A stretch of DNA of 64,000 nt from Bin87 sp965219925. GTDB lineage: Bacteria > Chloroflexota > Dehalococcoidia > Lucifugimonadales > UBA3495. The DNA lies in the NCBI GenBank assembly GCA_965219925.1, contig OZ244795.1, forward strand, positions 3,534,001 through 3,598,000, in the 5' to 3' direction. A program made the position numbers and the translations under genes. The notes under the pieces are model-generated. The model was not told the DNA's origin, ran no database searches, and was given only the letters and a program-made list of their open reading frames with translations. Shown here piece by piece: positions 54,222 to 62,903 of the stretch; the first letter of the stretch is position 1, and each line of letters begins with the position of its first letter.

Positions 54222-54668
54222 TCAGGAGTGCTTCTGGCGTCCTTCGGAAACGAATTCAGCGGTAACGGAAGTGCTTGGCGTCGCCACGGCGACGGAACCA
54301 TACAGCGGTCAACGTTTTTTCCAGGTGTCAACCAGATGGTTTCCCTGATCGTCGTCCACGCCCCAGATTTTGAAGTGGATGCGGACGTCCGCGTAGAGGG
54401 TCAAGTCCCCGGGCACCGAGTCCGGGTCGCGGTACGCCTCGGCCGACACTTCCATGAAATTGACCGGAGAATCGTCGGTCAGGGCGATACGTTCAACCAT
54501 GTTGACCGCGCACGCCGTGATTCCGGAGAGAAACAGCTCGCCGGAGTGCACCGAGTCTCCGCTTCCGTCGTCTGCCACCCAGTGGTGTGTCCGGGCATTG
54601 CAGATTGCCCTACCGTGGGTGCCAGAGCTGTAGGTTTGGGCCTGATAGGCCAGTTCTAGTTCCGCCAT
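54222..54668 (-). CDS. OsmC-like protein; candidate selenoprotein with in-frame TGA
   Basis: 148 residues if TGA 54311-54309 is read as an amino acid. The first 119 residues carry the OsmC fold with the first redox Cys53 in LFLSGITACAVNMVERIAL. The frame stops after LVDTWKKR, where OsmC relatives continue with a second redox Cys (CPLYG-like). Reading through gives KKR-U-PLYGSVAVATPSTS to a stop at 54222. The TGA is therefore at the position of the resolving Cys, U120. A SECIS-like hairpin follows. OsmC-like proteins reduce organic peroxides with this Cys pair. ATG 54668 follows GAGGGGGGA. Confidence 0.75.
54279..54294 (-). promoter_or_regulatory. Putative bacterial SECIS hairpin in the OsmC-like gene
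   Basis: On the mRNA, nucleotides 15-30 after the UGA form CGUCGC-CGUG-GCGACG (perfect 6-bp stem, loop CGUG). UGG at +9 to +11 pairs with CCA at +31 to +33, leaving a UUC bulge on the 5' side. GU of the loop is at +22/+23, within the range reported for bacterial SECIS elements. Confidence 0.6.
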
Positions 54669-54856
54669 GATCCCCCCTCATGATGCATGTGGTCGTCAGT
54701 GCGCTTGGGTGTTGCTCAAAGCGAGTGGTAAGATGCCCCAATCATAAACGATGTCGGGCTTGCCCGCCAACTGCATTGACGAACGGATTGTTGTCGTAAG
54801 CCGGAGTTGGCGGAATTAGTGTCGGTTATCCCGAGAGTCTATGCGAGACGTTCACT

Positions 54857-55567
54857 ATGAGCAGCGACCACGGACAGAACGACCACAAACGAGATGACGG
54901 GTTTGGCGTCGTTGTGGTGGCCGCCGGCAGCAGTACCCGTATGGGGGGAACCGATAAAATCTTCGCTCCGATCAACGGGATTCCGCTGATAGTGCACACA
55001 TTGCGCCGCCTTGCCGCATCGGAAGCCGTTGAACGCATGATATTGGTGGTAGCCAAGGATGCCGTAAGCATGGCGGAAGCCCTGCTGGAGCAGTATGGAG
55101 TGGCCAAGGTGGGCGGCGTGTGTGCAGGGGGAGCCAGGCGGCAGGATTCGGTTTACGCCGGCCTGCGGTCACTGGGTGATTGCCAGTGGGTGGCCATCCA
55201 CGACGGAGCGCGGCCATGCGTGGACGCGGGGATACTCGACCGGGCGTTGGAAGCGGTGCGCGAGTCGGGAGCGGCGGTGGCGGCGGTGCCGGTCACCGAC
55301 ACGATAAAAGTGGTGGGAGATAACCACACGATAACCGACACACCACCCCGGGCGAATTTGTGGGCGGCGCAAACCCCCCAGGTGTTTGGGGCGCAATTGC
55401 TGGTCGACGCCCACGTTTCGGCCGCCGGAGAATTTACCGACGATGCGGCGATGGTAGAGGCGATGGGCCATCCGGTGAAGGTATTCCTGGGAAGCTACGA
55501 GAATATAAAAGTCACTACGCCAGGGGATTTCACCATGGTGTCGCAGATCCTGTTGGTAGAACAGTGA
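54857..55567 (+). CDS. ispD: 2-C-methyl-D-erythritol 4-phosphate cytidylyltransferase
   Basis: 236 residues. The third enzyme of the MEP isoprenoid pathway (CTP + MEP to CDP-ME). Nucleotide-binding VVVVAAGSSTRMGG-x-DK, AGGARRQDSVYAGL, WVAIHDGARPCVD and AAQTPQVF are the IspD signatures. The ispF gene is 0.85 kb downstream on the same strand. Confidence 0.95.
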   Translation: MSSDHGQNDHKRDDGFGVVVVAAGSSTRMGGTDKIFAPINGIPLIVHTLRRLAASEAVERMILVVAKDAVSMAEALLEQYGVAKVGGVCAGGARRQDSVYAGLRSLGDCQWVAIHDGARPCVDAGILDRALEAVRESGAAVAAVPVTDTIKVVGDNHTITDTPPRANLWAAQTPQVFGAQLLVDAHVSAAGEFTDDAAMVEAMGHPVKVFLGSYENIKVTTPGDFTMVSQILLVEQ

Positions 55568-55599
55568 TCAAATTCGGATAAGGGGCCGCCCGTGCGTCC

Positions 55600-55718
55600 G
55601 GGCCTTTTCAAAGTCCTCCGACCTCCGCTCATGGTGAGCTTGTCGAACCATCGTCGACGGTCCTTCGACAGGCTCAGGACGAGCGGGTGTTTGATTTCCG
55701 CAACTTTGAAAAAGCCCT
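55600..55718. repeat. Inverted-repeat element B2
   Basis: GGGCCTTTTCAAAGT and ACTTTGAAAAAGCCC are the outer arms; CGCTCATGGTGAGCTTGTCG and TTCGACAGGCTCAGGACGAG the inner arms. It is an inverted copy of the element at 61623-61742. Intergenic between ispD and the next gene. Confidence 0.75.
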
Positions 55719-55825
55719 GCCGGTGCTTCCAGAACCGTTGCAGTACGCGGCGATATGGCGATATGATGAGATTGCCAGTGATGCTGTGGCGCCGGCATCT
55801 GGATGCTCTATGAGGAGGACGCCCC

Positions 55826-56266
55826 ATGGCCTCTCGCGCCGAAAACCGAGACCGTTACCGCCAGTACGCGCGATTCCTTCGAAATAGCGCAGATCGCCTG
55901 AACGACGAGATAACTCCGGGCGGACTGGATCAACTGGTTTCTCGGGTTAATGTGGAACGATACAAGTTCATGATATGGGAGATTACCTGGCTGCTGGTAG
56001 CAATTATCGCCGCCGCACCGATAATCATGATTGCCGCCGTTCAGTTTGAGGTGGCGCTGCCAGAACCCATAGCGACTCGAGCGTATATTTTCCACCTCCA
56101 GGTAGTTGCGATAGGGAATATGGCGGCCTGGTCAGCAACCCTCATTTCGATGGGGGTGTTTGTAGTTGCTGCGGTGGTTGCGTTCTCGCCGATTATTCTC
56201 CACGGAGGCGCTGTGAATGATCTGGAGCATGCCAACAAGGTGCTGAAAACTCGCCGGAAAGAATGA
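55826..56266 (+). CDS. Hypothetical membrane protein
   Basis: 146 residues: charged N-terminal helix (ENRDRYRQYARFLRNSADRL), then hydrophobic segments IWEITWLLVAIIAAAPIIMI and SATLISMGVFVVAAVVAFSP, and a short basic tail. Unknown function; sits between ispD and ispF. An in-frame start upstream is not excluded. Confidence 0.6.
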   Translation: MASRAENRDRYRQYARFLRNSADRLNDEITPGGLDQLVSRVNVERYKFMIWEITWLLVAIIAAAPIIMIAAVQFEVALPEPIATRAYIFHLQVVAIGNMAAWSATLISMGVFVVAAVVAFSPIILHGGAVNDLEHANKVLKTRRKE

Positions 56267-56416
56267 ACAACGCATTGCCCAGCAACGTTGAACCAGCCAC
56301 TAGAGGCATTCATTCATTGAAACTACCATCGAGATTGTACCGGGAGAGGACCGAGTTCAACAAGAAATGGGATGGTTGGCCTATCCCGGCTGTTTGCGGA
56401 ATGCTGAGGTAGTTGG

Positions 56417-56893
56417 TTGGAGTATCGAGTAGGCGCCGGCGCTGATGCTCACGCCCTGGTGGTGGGGAGGCCCCTGATACTCGGCGGCGTGGACGTTGCA
56501 CACACTCACGGTCTGGAGGGTCACAGCGATGGCGATGTCCTCAGTCATGCCATCATCGACGCGTTGCTGGGAGCGGCCGGGTTGGGTGATATTGGCGCGC
56601 ATTTCCCGCCGGGAGACGCATCGCTGGCCGGAATCAGCAGCCTGATCCTACTGGAACGCACCGCTGAGATAATTGGGGTGGACGGTTGGTGCATCGCCAA
56701 CGTAGATGCTACAATGCTGGCGCAACGGCCTCGGTTGTCGCCTCATATAGGGAAGATGCGTAGCAAAATCGCTAACGCGCTGGCGACCGAACACCGGATT
56801 ATCAACCTGAAGGCAACCACCACGGATTATTTGGGTTTCACCGGACGGGAAGAAGGCATCGCTGCCATGGCGGTGGCGCTGTTGTCCCGATAG
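56417..56893 (+). CDS. ispF: 2-C-methyl-D-erythritol 2,4-cyclodiphosphate synthase
   Basis: 158 residues from TTG 56417, seven bases after GAGGT. Zinc ligands Asp10 and His12 in GAGADAHAL and His44 in HSDGDVLSHAIIDALLGA; C-terminal NLKATTTDYLGFTGREEGIA is the family signature. Fifth step of the MEP pathway. cysS follows after 42 bp. Confidence 0.95.
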   Translation: MEYRVGAGADAHALVVGRPLILGGVDVAHTHGLEGHSDGDVLSHAIIDALLGAAGLGDIGAHFPPGDASLAGISSLILLERTAEIIGVDGWCIANVDATMLAQRPRLSPHIGKMRSKIANALATEHRIINLKATTTDYLGFTGREEGIAAMAVALLSR

Positions 56894-56935
56894 TGGACAG
56901 TAATCTGCAATCAGTATAGCCGCTAACGGTTCACC

Positions 56936-58309
56936 ATGAAGCTCTACAACACCTTGAGCGGGACGGTCGAAGAGTTCACGCCCGCTGACGCCAACCTCGT
57001 CAAGATGTACGTATGCGGCGTAACGCCGTATTCATCGACGCATGTCGGCCATGCTTTGAGCTATGTGGTATTCGATACGCTGCGTCGCTACCTGGAACAC
57101 AACGGGTACGACGTTCGCCACGTCCAGAATTTCACCGATGTCGACGACAAGATAATTCAACGGGCCAGCGAGCGAGGCATCAGCGAAAATGAACTGGTTT
57201 CGGAATACATCGATGATTACTTCCACGCGATGGATTCGCTGAACATCAAGCGCGCTGCGGAGTATCCCAGAGCGACCCGGGAGATTCCGAGGATCATCGA
57301 CGCAATCGGTGGCCTGATTGACCGGGGCCATGCGTATGCGGCCGCCGGCGACGTTTATTTCCGGGTCACCAGCAAGGATGACTACGGCAAACTAAGCCAC
57401 CGGTCTCTGGACAGCATGATAGCCGGCGCCCGCATTCAGGTTGATGAAAACAAAGAGCACCCCATGGACTTTGTGTTGTGGAAGGGAGCCAAGGAAGGCG
57501 AGCCGTCCTGGCCCAGCCCGTGGGGACCCGGGAGGCCCGGCTGGCACATCGAATGTACGGCGATGTCGCTGGAATACCTGGGAGAACAGCTGGACATCCA
57601 CGGGGGCGGTCAGGACCTGGTATTTCCACACCACGAAAACGAGATCGCCCAGAGCGAAAGTTACACGGGCGCCAAGCCCTTTTCCCGGTACTGGATGCAC
57701 AACGGATTGCTGCAATTAGGTTCGGACAAGATGAGCAAATCGTTGGGGAATCTGGTGTCGGTCGTAGACGCGCTGGAACGATTCCACCCGGATACCATGC
57801 GCCTGTATTTCCTCAGCAGCCACTACCGTAGTCCGTTGGCGTACAGTGAAGAGGGTGCGGCTGCCATCGAACGGAGTCTGGAACGAATCCGTCATGCGTT
57901 GACTCCGGGGACGGGTTCCGGCCCCCAGGTGGAGGGTGAAACCCATGCTGATCGATTCAAGGCGGCAATGGATGACGATCTGAATACTCCCCAGGCCATC
58001 GCCGCATTGTTCGACTTGGCGCGGGACATAAACCGGGGACGGGATGCGGGGCGCCAGGTTGGTGAAGCTCAAAAGACTTTGCGCGATCTGGGCGCGGTAT
58101 TGGGTTTGACCTTCGCGGAAGTTGAGGACAGCGCCGATCAACTGGCGGCGGCTCCGTTTATAGATATGCTGGTTTCCATAAGGTCCGAATTGCGCGGAGC
58201 GCGGCAGTTCGAAATGGCGGACAGCATTCGGAACCAATTGGCGGAGCAGGGTGTTTTGCTGGAAGATGGGCCGCAGGGCACCCAGTGGGAATACCAGAGC
58301 CACAATTAG
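56936..58309 (+). CDS. cysS: Cysteinyl-tRNA synthetase
   Basis: 457 residues, class I synthetase. Cys27 and TPYSSTHVGH (the HIGH motif) at residues 27-39, zinc-site WHIECTAMSLEYLG, HHENEIAQSE and DKMSKSLGNLV (KMSKS). Full length and intact. The ispF-cysS adjacency is common. The start ATG 56936 is at the conserved MKLYNTLSG. Confidence 0.96.
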   Translation: MKLYNTLSGTVEEFTPADANLVKMYVCGVTPYSSTHVGHALSYVVFDTLRRYLEHNGYDVRHVQNFTDVDDKIIQRASERGISENELVSEYIDDYFHAMDSLNIKRAAEYPRATREIPRIIDAIGGLIDRGHAYAAAGDVYFRVTSKDDYGKLSHRSLDSMIAGARIQVDENKEHPMDFVLWKGAKEGEPSWPSPWGPGRPGWHIECTAMSLEYLGEQLDIHGGGQDLVFPHHENEIAQSESYTGAKPFSRYWMHNGLLQLGSDKMSKSLGNLVSVVDALERFHPDTMRLYFLSSHYRSPLAYSEEGAAAIERSLERIRHALTPGTGSGPQVEGETHADRFKAAMDDDLNTPQAIAALFDLARDINRGRDAGRQVGEAQKTLRDLGAVLGLTFAEVEDSADQLAAAPFIDMLVSIRSELRGARQFEMADSIRNQLAEQGVLLEDGPQGTQWEYQSHN

Positions 58310-58318
58310 CAGTCAACC

Positions 58319-59761
58319 GTGCCCGATCACCGTTCGTCAGCCACGTCCCCGGATTTGGCATCTATCGCCAATCGGCTGTGTGATATTGTAGGGCCGGACC
58401 ACGTCCTGACCGATCCGGCGTCGCTTGATCGTTATTCCGCCGATGCGCTCACACCGTACCGGGCCTATTATGCGGATGCGGCGTTCGACCGGCTGGCAGA
58501 CGTCGTGGTGCGTCCGGAGGACGTTAAGCAGGTTTCCAGAATCGTGCAGCTGGCCCAGTCGGAACGAATTCCGGTGATCCCCTACGGCGGCGGAACCGGC
58601 GTGATGGGCGGAGTGCTGCCGATCCAGGGCGGGATCATCGTAGATGTGGGGCGGATGAACCGGCTGCTGAACCTGAGCGTGAGCGCTCTGACCGCCGATG
58701 TGCAGGCTGGCATGGTTTTGGAAGACTTGTACAACGCGCTGGCTCCCAGCGGGTTGATGCCCGGCCATGATCCCTACAGCGTGCCCATTGCGACGGTTGC
58801 CGGGACGATTTCTACGAACGGGGTGGGTTACCGGGCCGCTGCGTTCGGTCCGATGGGAGACCAGGTTGTGGCGCTGGAAGTCGTGCTCCCCGACGGGCGA
58901 ATACTGGACACAAATGCGGTTCCCAAATTGTCGTCGGGTCCGAACCTGAAGCACCTTTTCATAGGGGCCGAGGGAGTATTCGGAATCATTACCAGAGCGA
59001 CCATCAAAGTATTCCGGATACCGGAGGCGTCGGCGTTTGCGACGGTGGAATTCGAGGATTTTGAGGCTGGCTTCGCGGCGGTGAATGAGATAGTCGGCCT
59101 TGGGATTCGGCCTGCGCTACTGGATTTGAGCGAGGATGACGACGGCATCCTGCTGCATTTGTTGTTCGAGGGATTCCGGGAAGGCGTGGACGCTTCACTG
59201 GAGCGCACTTTGAAGGTTTGCAGCGAGGCTGGCGGCCGGGATGTGGGTGAGCAATCTGCTGTGGATTACTGGGCGCACCGCCATGATTCGGCGTTGAACT
59301 ACCGCGAAACCGCATTGGGTCGCCCGCGAACCGAACGGTGGCAGCGCCAATGGGGCCGCACATTCGACTATTTGCACATGAGTTTGCCGGCAGACCGGGT
59401 TCTGGACTACCGCCGACGGGCCGATGAATTGCTGGCGGCGCGCAGCATAAACGTGGTGGAGTATTCGTTGTGGAGCCGGCCGGAGTTTTTCTCGATGTTG
59501 GTAGTGCCGGATCGCCCCCGGCGCAAGGCAGGTCGGGGCAACCGGGAGGCCGAGGTTCGGAGCAATCTGGCTGCCGGCGTGGATGAAGTCCTGAAACTGG
59601 CGCAGGATATGGGCGGCATAATGGAGTATTGCCACGGGGTGGGCGTCAAGTTGAACCACCTGTTGCCTCGGGAACTGGGCAATAGCTGGCCGGTATTGCA
59701 GGACCTCAAGCGCACTCTGGATCCGGCCGGCATCATGAATCCGGGGAAATTGGCCTTGTAG
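58319..59761 (+). CDS. FAD-binding oxidase (GlcD/D-lactate dehydrogenase-like)
   Basis: 480 residues from GTG 58319. VIPYGGGTGVMGGVLPIQGG and ATVAGTISTNGVGYRAAAFG form the PCMH FAD-binding domain; the C-terminal domain ends with PAGIMNPGKLAL, typical of GlcD-like dehydrogenases. It probably oxidises a 2-hydroxy acid. It begins 9 bp after the cysS stop. Confidence 0.9.
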   Translation: MPDHRSSATSPDLASIANRLCDIVGPDHVLTDPASLDRYSADALTPYRAYYADAAFDRLADVVVRPEDVKQVSRIVQLAQSERIPVIPYGGGTGVMGGVLPIQGGIIVDVGRMNRLLNLSVSALTADVQAGMVLEDLYNALAPSGLMPGHDPYSVPIATVAGTISTNGVGYRAAAFGPMGDQVVALEVVLPDGRILDTNAVPKLSSGPNLKHLFIGAEGVFGIITRATIKVFRIPEASAFATVEFEDFEAGFAAVNEIVGLGIRPALLDLSEDDDGILLHLLFEGFREGVDASLERTLKVCSEAGGRDVGEQSAVDYWAHRHDSALNYRETALGRPRTERWQRQWGRTFDYLHMSLPADRVLDYRRRADELLAARSINVVEYSLWSRPEFFSMLVVPDRPRRKAGRGNREAEVRSNLAAGVDEVLKLAQDMGGIMEYCHGVGVKLNHLLPRELGNSWPVLQDLKRTLDPAGIMNPGKLAL

Positions 59762-59964
59762 CGTCGCGAGGCATCCGTTCCCGCTTGCATCTGCGACCGT
59801 TCACCGGTCGTTTTTTGTTGACTTGGTGGGAACAGAACATGATATTTATTGTGAAAACGAATGATGGGAATCATGCAATATCCATTGACCTGATGGGAAA
59901 GTCGATGTATCATTAATTCACATGAACAAAGGCTAACAGTATTTGTACTGTAGGGGAGGAACCC

Positions 59965-60255
59965 ATGGTTACAACCACCACCGTTAACAAGGAAACCGAA
60001 AACGTAATTGCCATGCCGTTGGTGAAAGAGCCAGAATCAGCTGCCGTTCCGGTGGATGTCTCGGCGATTCCGGAAACTCCTGAGGAGCTTCTGAAGCAGT
60101 GGGCCGGCGCCGACAAAATCTCCCGGGTGAACAAGTTGGTTTCCGCGGTAGGCGCATTCTTCGCTGCGTTTCGCGGCCCGGCGATGACGGACCAACAGAG
60201 GATGCAGCGTGTCCTGGCCGAGGAATCAGCGATTCTGCGCATCATCCGGCGCTAG
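59965..60255 (+). CDS. Small hypothetical protein
   Basis: 96 residues from ATG 59965 after GGGGAGGAA. A Thr/Glu/Pro-rich N-terminus, then helices (ETPEELLKQWAGADKISRVN, RVLAEESAILRIIRR). No family recognised. Followed by a strong terminator, so a single-gene transcript. Confidence 0.65.
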   Translation: MVTTTTVNKETENVIAMPLVKEPESAAVPVDVSAIPETPEELLKQWAGADKISRVNKLVSAVGAFFAAFRGPAMTDQQRMQRVLAEESAILRIIRR

Positions 60256-60312
60256 ATGTAATCTCCAACAGGTTTCATCGCCGCTGACACTTGGCGTTGT
60301 CGAAATCATGAT

Positions 60313-60353
60313 AATCGGGGCCACCCTCTCATTGGGAGTGGCCCCGATTAATT
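60313..60353 (+). terminator. Intrinsic terminator
   Basis: AATCGGGGCCAC (60313-60324) pairs with GTGGCCCCGATT (60338-60349), with a further CTC/GAG pairing in the loop, then AATTT. It ends the 96-residue protein gene. Confidence 0.8.
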
Positions 60354-60376
60354 TCAGGGTCTTTCGGTGTTCTTCA

Positions 60377-60496
60377 TGTCATTGCGCCCCCGTACTTGAT
60401 GCGGGGGTTGGCAATCTCGTTACAATGAAGGTGTCTGTGCCCACCAGGCCGGGTACTCGGCGAGATTGCCAGGTCGCTACGCTCCTCGCAATGACA
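60377..60496. repeat. Palindromic repeat A with embedded C palindrome
   Basis: TGTCATTGCG and CTCGCAATGACA arms; just inside the left arm is CCCCCGTA-CTTGA-TGCGGGGG (60387-60407), replacing the usual AGCGCAGCG. Confidence 0.75.
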
Positions 60497-60540
60497 ACCG
60501 AAAAACCCTGCGATTCATGTACTCCCCGATTTTTGGCGAT

Positions 60541-61500
60541 TCAGAACGGAAGCTGCTGCCCGACTCCGGCTGCCGTGGCTTTGCGGTACACCAACTGAGC
60601 CGCTGCGATATCTTCCAGCGCTGTACCCATTGATTCAAAGAGCGTAATGGAACCGGCATTTGGCCGGCCCGGCTGCCGACCGGACACGACTTCCCGAAGT
60701 TCTCTGACCTGATCCCATCGGAATGCTCCCCGGGCTTCGGGCCACAGCAGGTCGCCACATTCCTGTTTGGCCCCGGCCAGTTCATCCACGACGATCAGTT
60801 CTGAGCGCGTTACGGTGGTCTCGTCTATCTCGCGCCGCTGCCAGTGATTGCTGCCGGCGGCATTGACGTGCGTTCCTTCCGACAACCATTCACCCATCAG
60901 GACGGGTTCGCGGGCCGGCGTGATTGTGACCACCACATCAGCCCCTTCAACGCAGGATTGGGCGTCTGATGCCGCGGTGACCGGAATGTTCAGTTGTTCG
61001 CTCATTCTGGTAGCAAACTGTTCCCGCCTTTCGGCGCGTCGACTGAAAACCCGGGCGGAGGTTACGTCGCGCACGGTGCAGATGGCTTCCAGTTGCGTAC
61101 GGGCCTGAAATCCTGAGCCGATCACGCCAACGGTGGCGGATTCCTGGCGCGCCATCAGGTCGGTGGCCAAACCGGTAGCTGCACCGGTGCGTATCTGACC
61201 CAAACGCCCCGCTTCCAGGCACGCGAGCAATTCGCCGGTTTCGTAGTCATAGAGCATTACAATGAATTTGCTCCCGCCGGGACCGGCAAAAGACGGGTAG
61301 GCTTTGTAGCCGAACACGCCGTGGGCCTGGTCAGCGGCAGCCATGAAATGGAAGAACCCGCCCGGCATACGCATCCGAGAACGTGGCTTGATCTCGGTGA
61401 GACCGGTATCGCTGTGGGCGAACGCTTCGGAAAGCGCAGAAATACACTCGTCCATGGGCAGCAGTTCCGCCACTTCGCGCTCGGTGAGAAAAAGTGTCAT
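60541..61500 (-). CDS. Ornithine cyclodeaminase family protein
   Basis: 319 residues from ATG 61500 after GAGGTC. KPRSRMRMPGGFFHFMAA, GRLGQIRTGAATGLATDLMA and the Rossmann VGVIGSGFQARTQLEAICTV identify the ornithine cyclodeaminase/mu-crystallin family. Could act as an amino-acid cyclodeaminase, imine reductase or alanine dehydrogenase; not distinguishable here. Confidence 0.9.
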   Translation of the reverse strand: MTLFLTEREVAELLPMDECISALSEAFAHSDTGLTEIKPRSRMRMPGGFFHFMAAADQAHGVFGYKAYPSFAGPGGSKFIVMLYDYETGELLACLEAGRLGQIRTGAATGLATDLMARQESATVGVIGSGFQARTQLEAICTVRDVTSARVFSRRAERREQFATRMSEQLNIPVTAASDAQSCVEGADVVVTITPAREPVLMGEWLSEGTHVNAAGSNHWQRREIDETTVTRSELIVVDELAGAKQECGDLLWPEARGAFRWDQVRELREVVSGRQPGRPNAGSITLFESMGTALEDIAAAQLVYRKATAAGVGQQLPF

Positions 61501-61622
61501 CTTGACCTCAAAACCGGTGGGCTTGTGCAATGGCCGCCGAGTATAGCACGGCCATCACCTTCGCCGGACGCAACTGTCCGCAGCGCGTAAGGCGATCCTG
61601 CAAGTCATAGGTGGCGGTACGC

Positions 61623-61742
61623 AGGGCCTTTTCAAAGTTGCGGAAATCAACCACCCGCTCGTCCTGAGCCTGTCGAAGGACGGTTGCTGATGGTTCGACA
61701 AGCTCACTATGAGCGGAGGTCGGAGGAATTTGAAAAGGCCCT
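61623..61742. repeat. Inverted-repeat element B3
   Basis: AGGGCCTTTTCAAAGT and TTTGAAAAGGCCCT outer arms with CCGCTCGTCCTGAGCCTGTC and TTCGACAAGCTCACTATGAG inside; the inverse-oriented twin of B2 at 55600-55718. Confidence 0.75.
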
Positions 61743-61833
61743 GTGCGGTACAGCAGTCTACTGGCGAGCGCCAGGCCAAAACACTACAATCCCCGGGTGG
61801 CGGCGCAACCGCCGCAGATCGACAGGGTGGTGA

Positions 61834-62823
61834 ATGCACATGTCTCTCCCCAAAGCGTTAGTAACCCGAATGCTGTTGCCGGAAGCATTGGACATTCTGC
61901 GACAGCACGCCGAAGTAGAGGTTTGGCCAGGTGAATCGCCACCGTCGGTTGACCAGTTGCACCGGATGGTGGCGGCCTGCGACGGGATACTTACGACCAT
62001 AATGGATCGGATTGACAGCGCATTGATGGACGCTGCGCCAAATCTGAGGGCGATCAGCCAGCTGGCGGTGGGGTTGGACAATGTGGACATGGCGGAGGCG
62101 ACGCGCCGGCGGATTCCGGTGGGCAACACTCCGGGAGTGCTGGCGAAGGCGACGGCTGATCTGGCTTTTGCGTTGCTTCTGGGCGCGGCAAGACGCACTT
62201 CAGAGAGTGAGCGGTGGGTGAGGGAAGGAAGTTGGGAACTGGCGTTCCATCCCACGCATTGGCTGGGACGGGACGTACATGAATCCACGCTGGGCATAGT
62301 GGGTTTGGGGCAAATTGGACGGGAAATCGCGCGGCGCGCCAGGGGATTCGATATGCGGATCATTTATCACTCCCGCACTCGATACTCCGACGTCGAAGCG
62401 GAATACGGGGTAAATTACGTTGATTTTCCGACCCTGTTGGCCGAAGCCGATTTCGTGGTGATGAGCGTTCCGCTGACCCCGGAGACCCACCACCTCATCA
62501 GCGCTGACCAACTGGCGATGATGAAACCGTCCGGGATCCTGATCAACGTGTCCCGAGGCCCGGTGGTGGATCCGGTCGCGCTGTACCGGGCGCTGGAAGC
62601 ACGGACTATCGGCGGCGCGGCGCTGGACGTAACTACACCGGAACCGATACCTCCCGATGATCCGCTGCTGACCCTGGATAATCTGGTGATAACCCCGCAC
62701 ATCGGCAGCGCAGCGTTGCCCACCCGTTTGAATACCATGAAGTTGGCGGCGAGGAACCTCGTGGCAGGTTTAGCGGGCGAACCGATGGAAGCGTGCGCCA
62801 ACCCGGAAGTGTATGGATCGTAA
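61834..62823 (+). CDS. D-isomer-specific 2-hydroxyacid dehydrogenase
   Basis: 329 residues. NAD-binding GIVGLGQIGREIARRARGF, catalytic Arg in LINVSRGPVVDPVALYRAL, Glu in VTTPEPIPPDDPLL and His in VITPHIGSAALPTRLN. Similar to glyoxylate/hydroxypyruvate reductases. The exact start (61834 or ATG 61840) is uncertain. Confidence 0.92.
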   Translation: MHMSLPKALVTRMLLPEALDILRQHAEVEVWPGESPPSVDQLHRMVAACDGILTTIMDRIDSALMDAAPNLRAISQLAVGLDNVDMAEATRRRIPVGNTPGVLAKATADLAFALLLGAARRTSESERWVREGSWELAFHPTHWLGRDVHESTLGIVGLGQIGREIARRARGFDMRIIYHSRTRYSDVEAEYGVNYVDFPTLLAEADFVVMSVPLTPETHHLISADQLAMMKPSGILINVSRGPVVDPVALYRALEARTIGGAALDVTTPEPIPPDDPLLTLDNLVITPHIGSAALPTRLNTMKLAARNLVAGLAGEPMEACANPEVYGS

Positions 62824-62903
62824 GACGTGGTTACTGCGCCGCGCCGCCCCCTGCGGAGATGCCAGACTACGTCTGGGAACGGACACGCTAAAGGAAACTT
62901 CAA

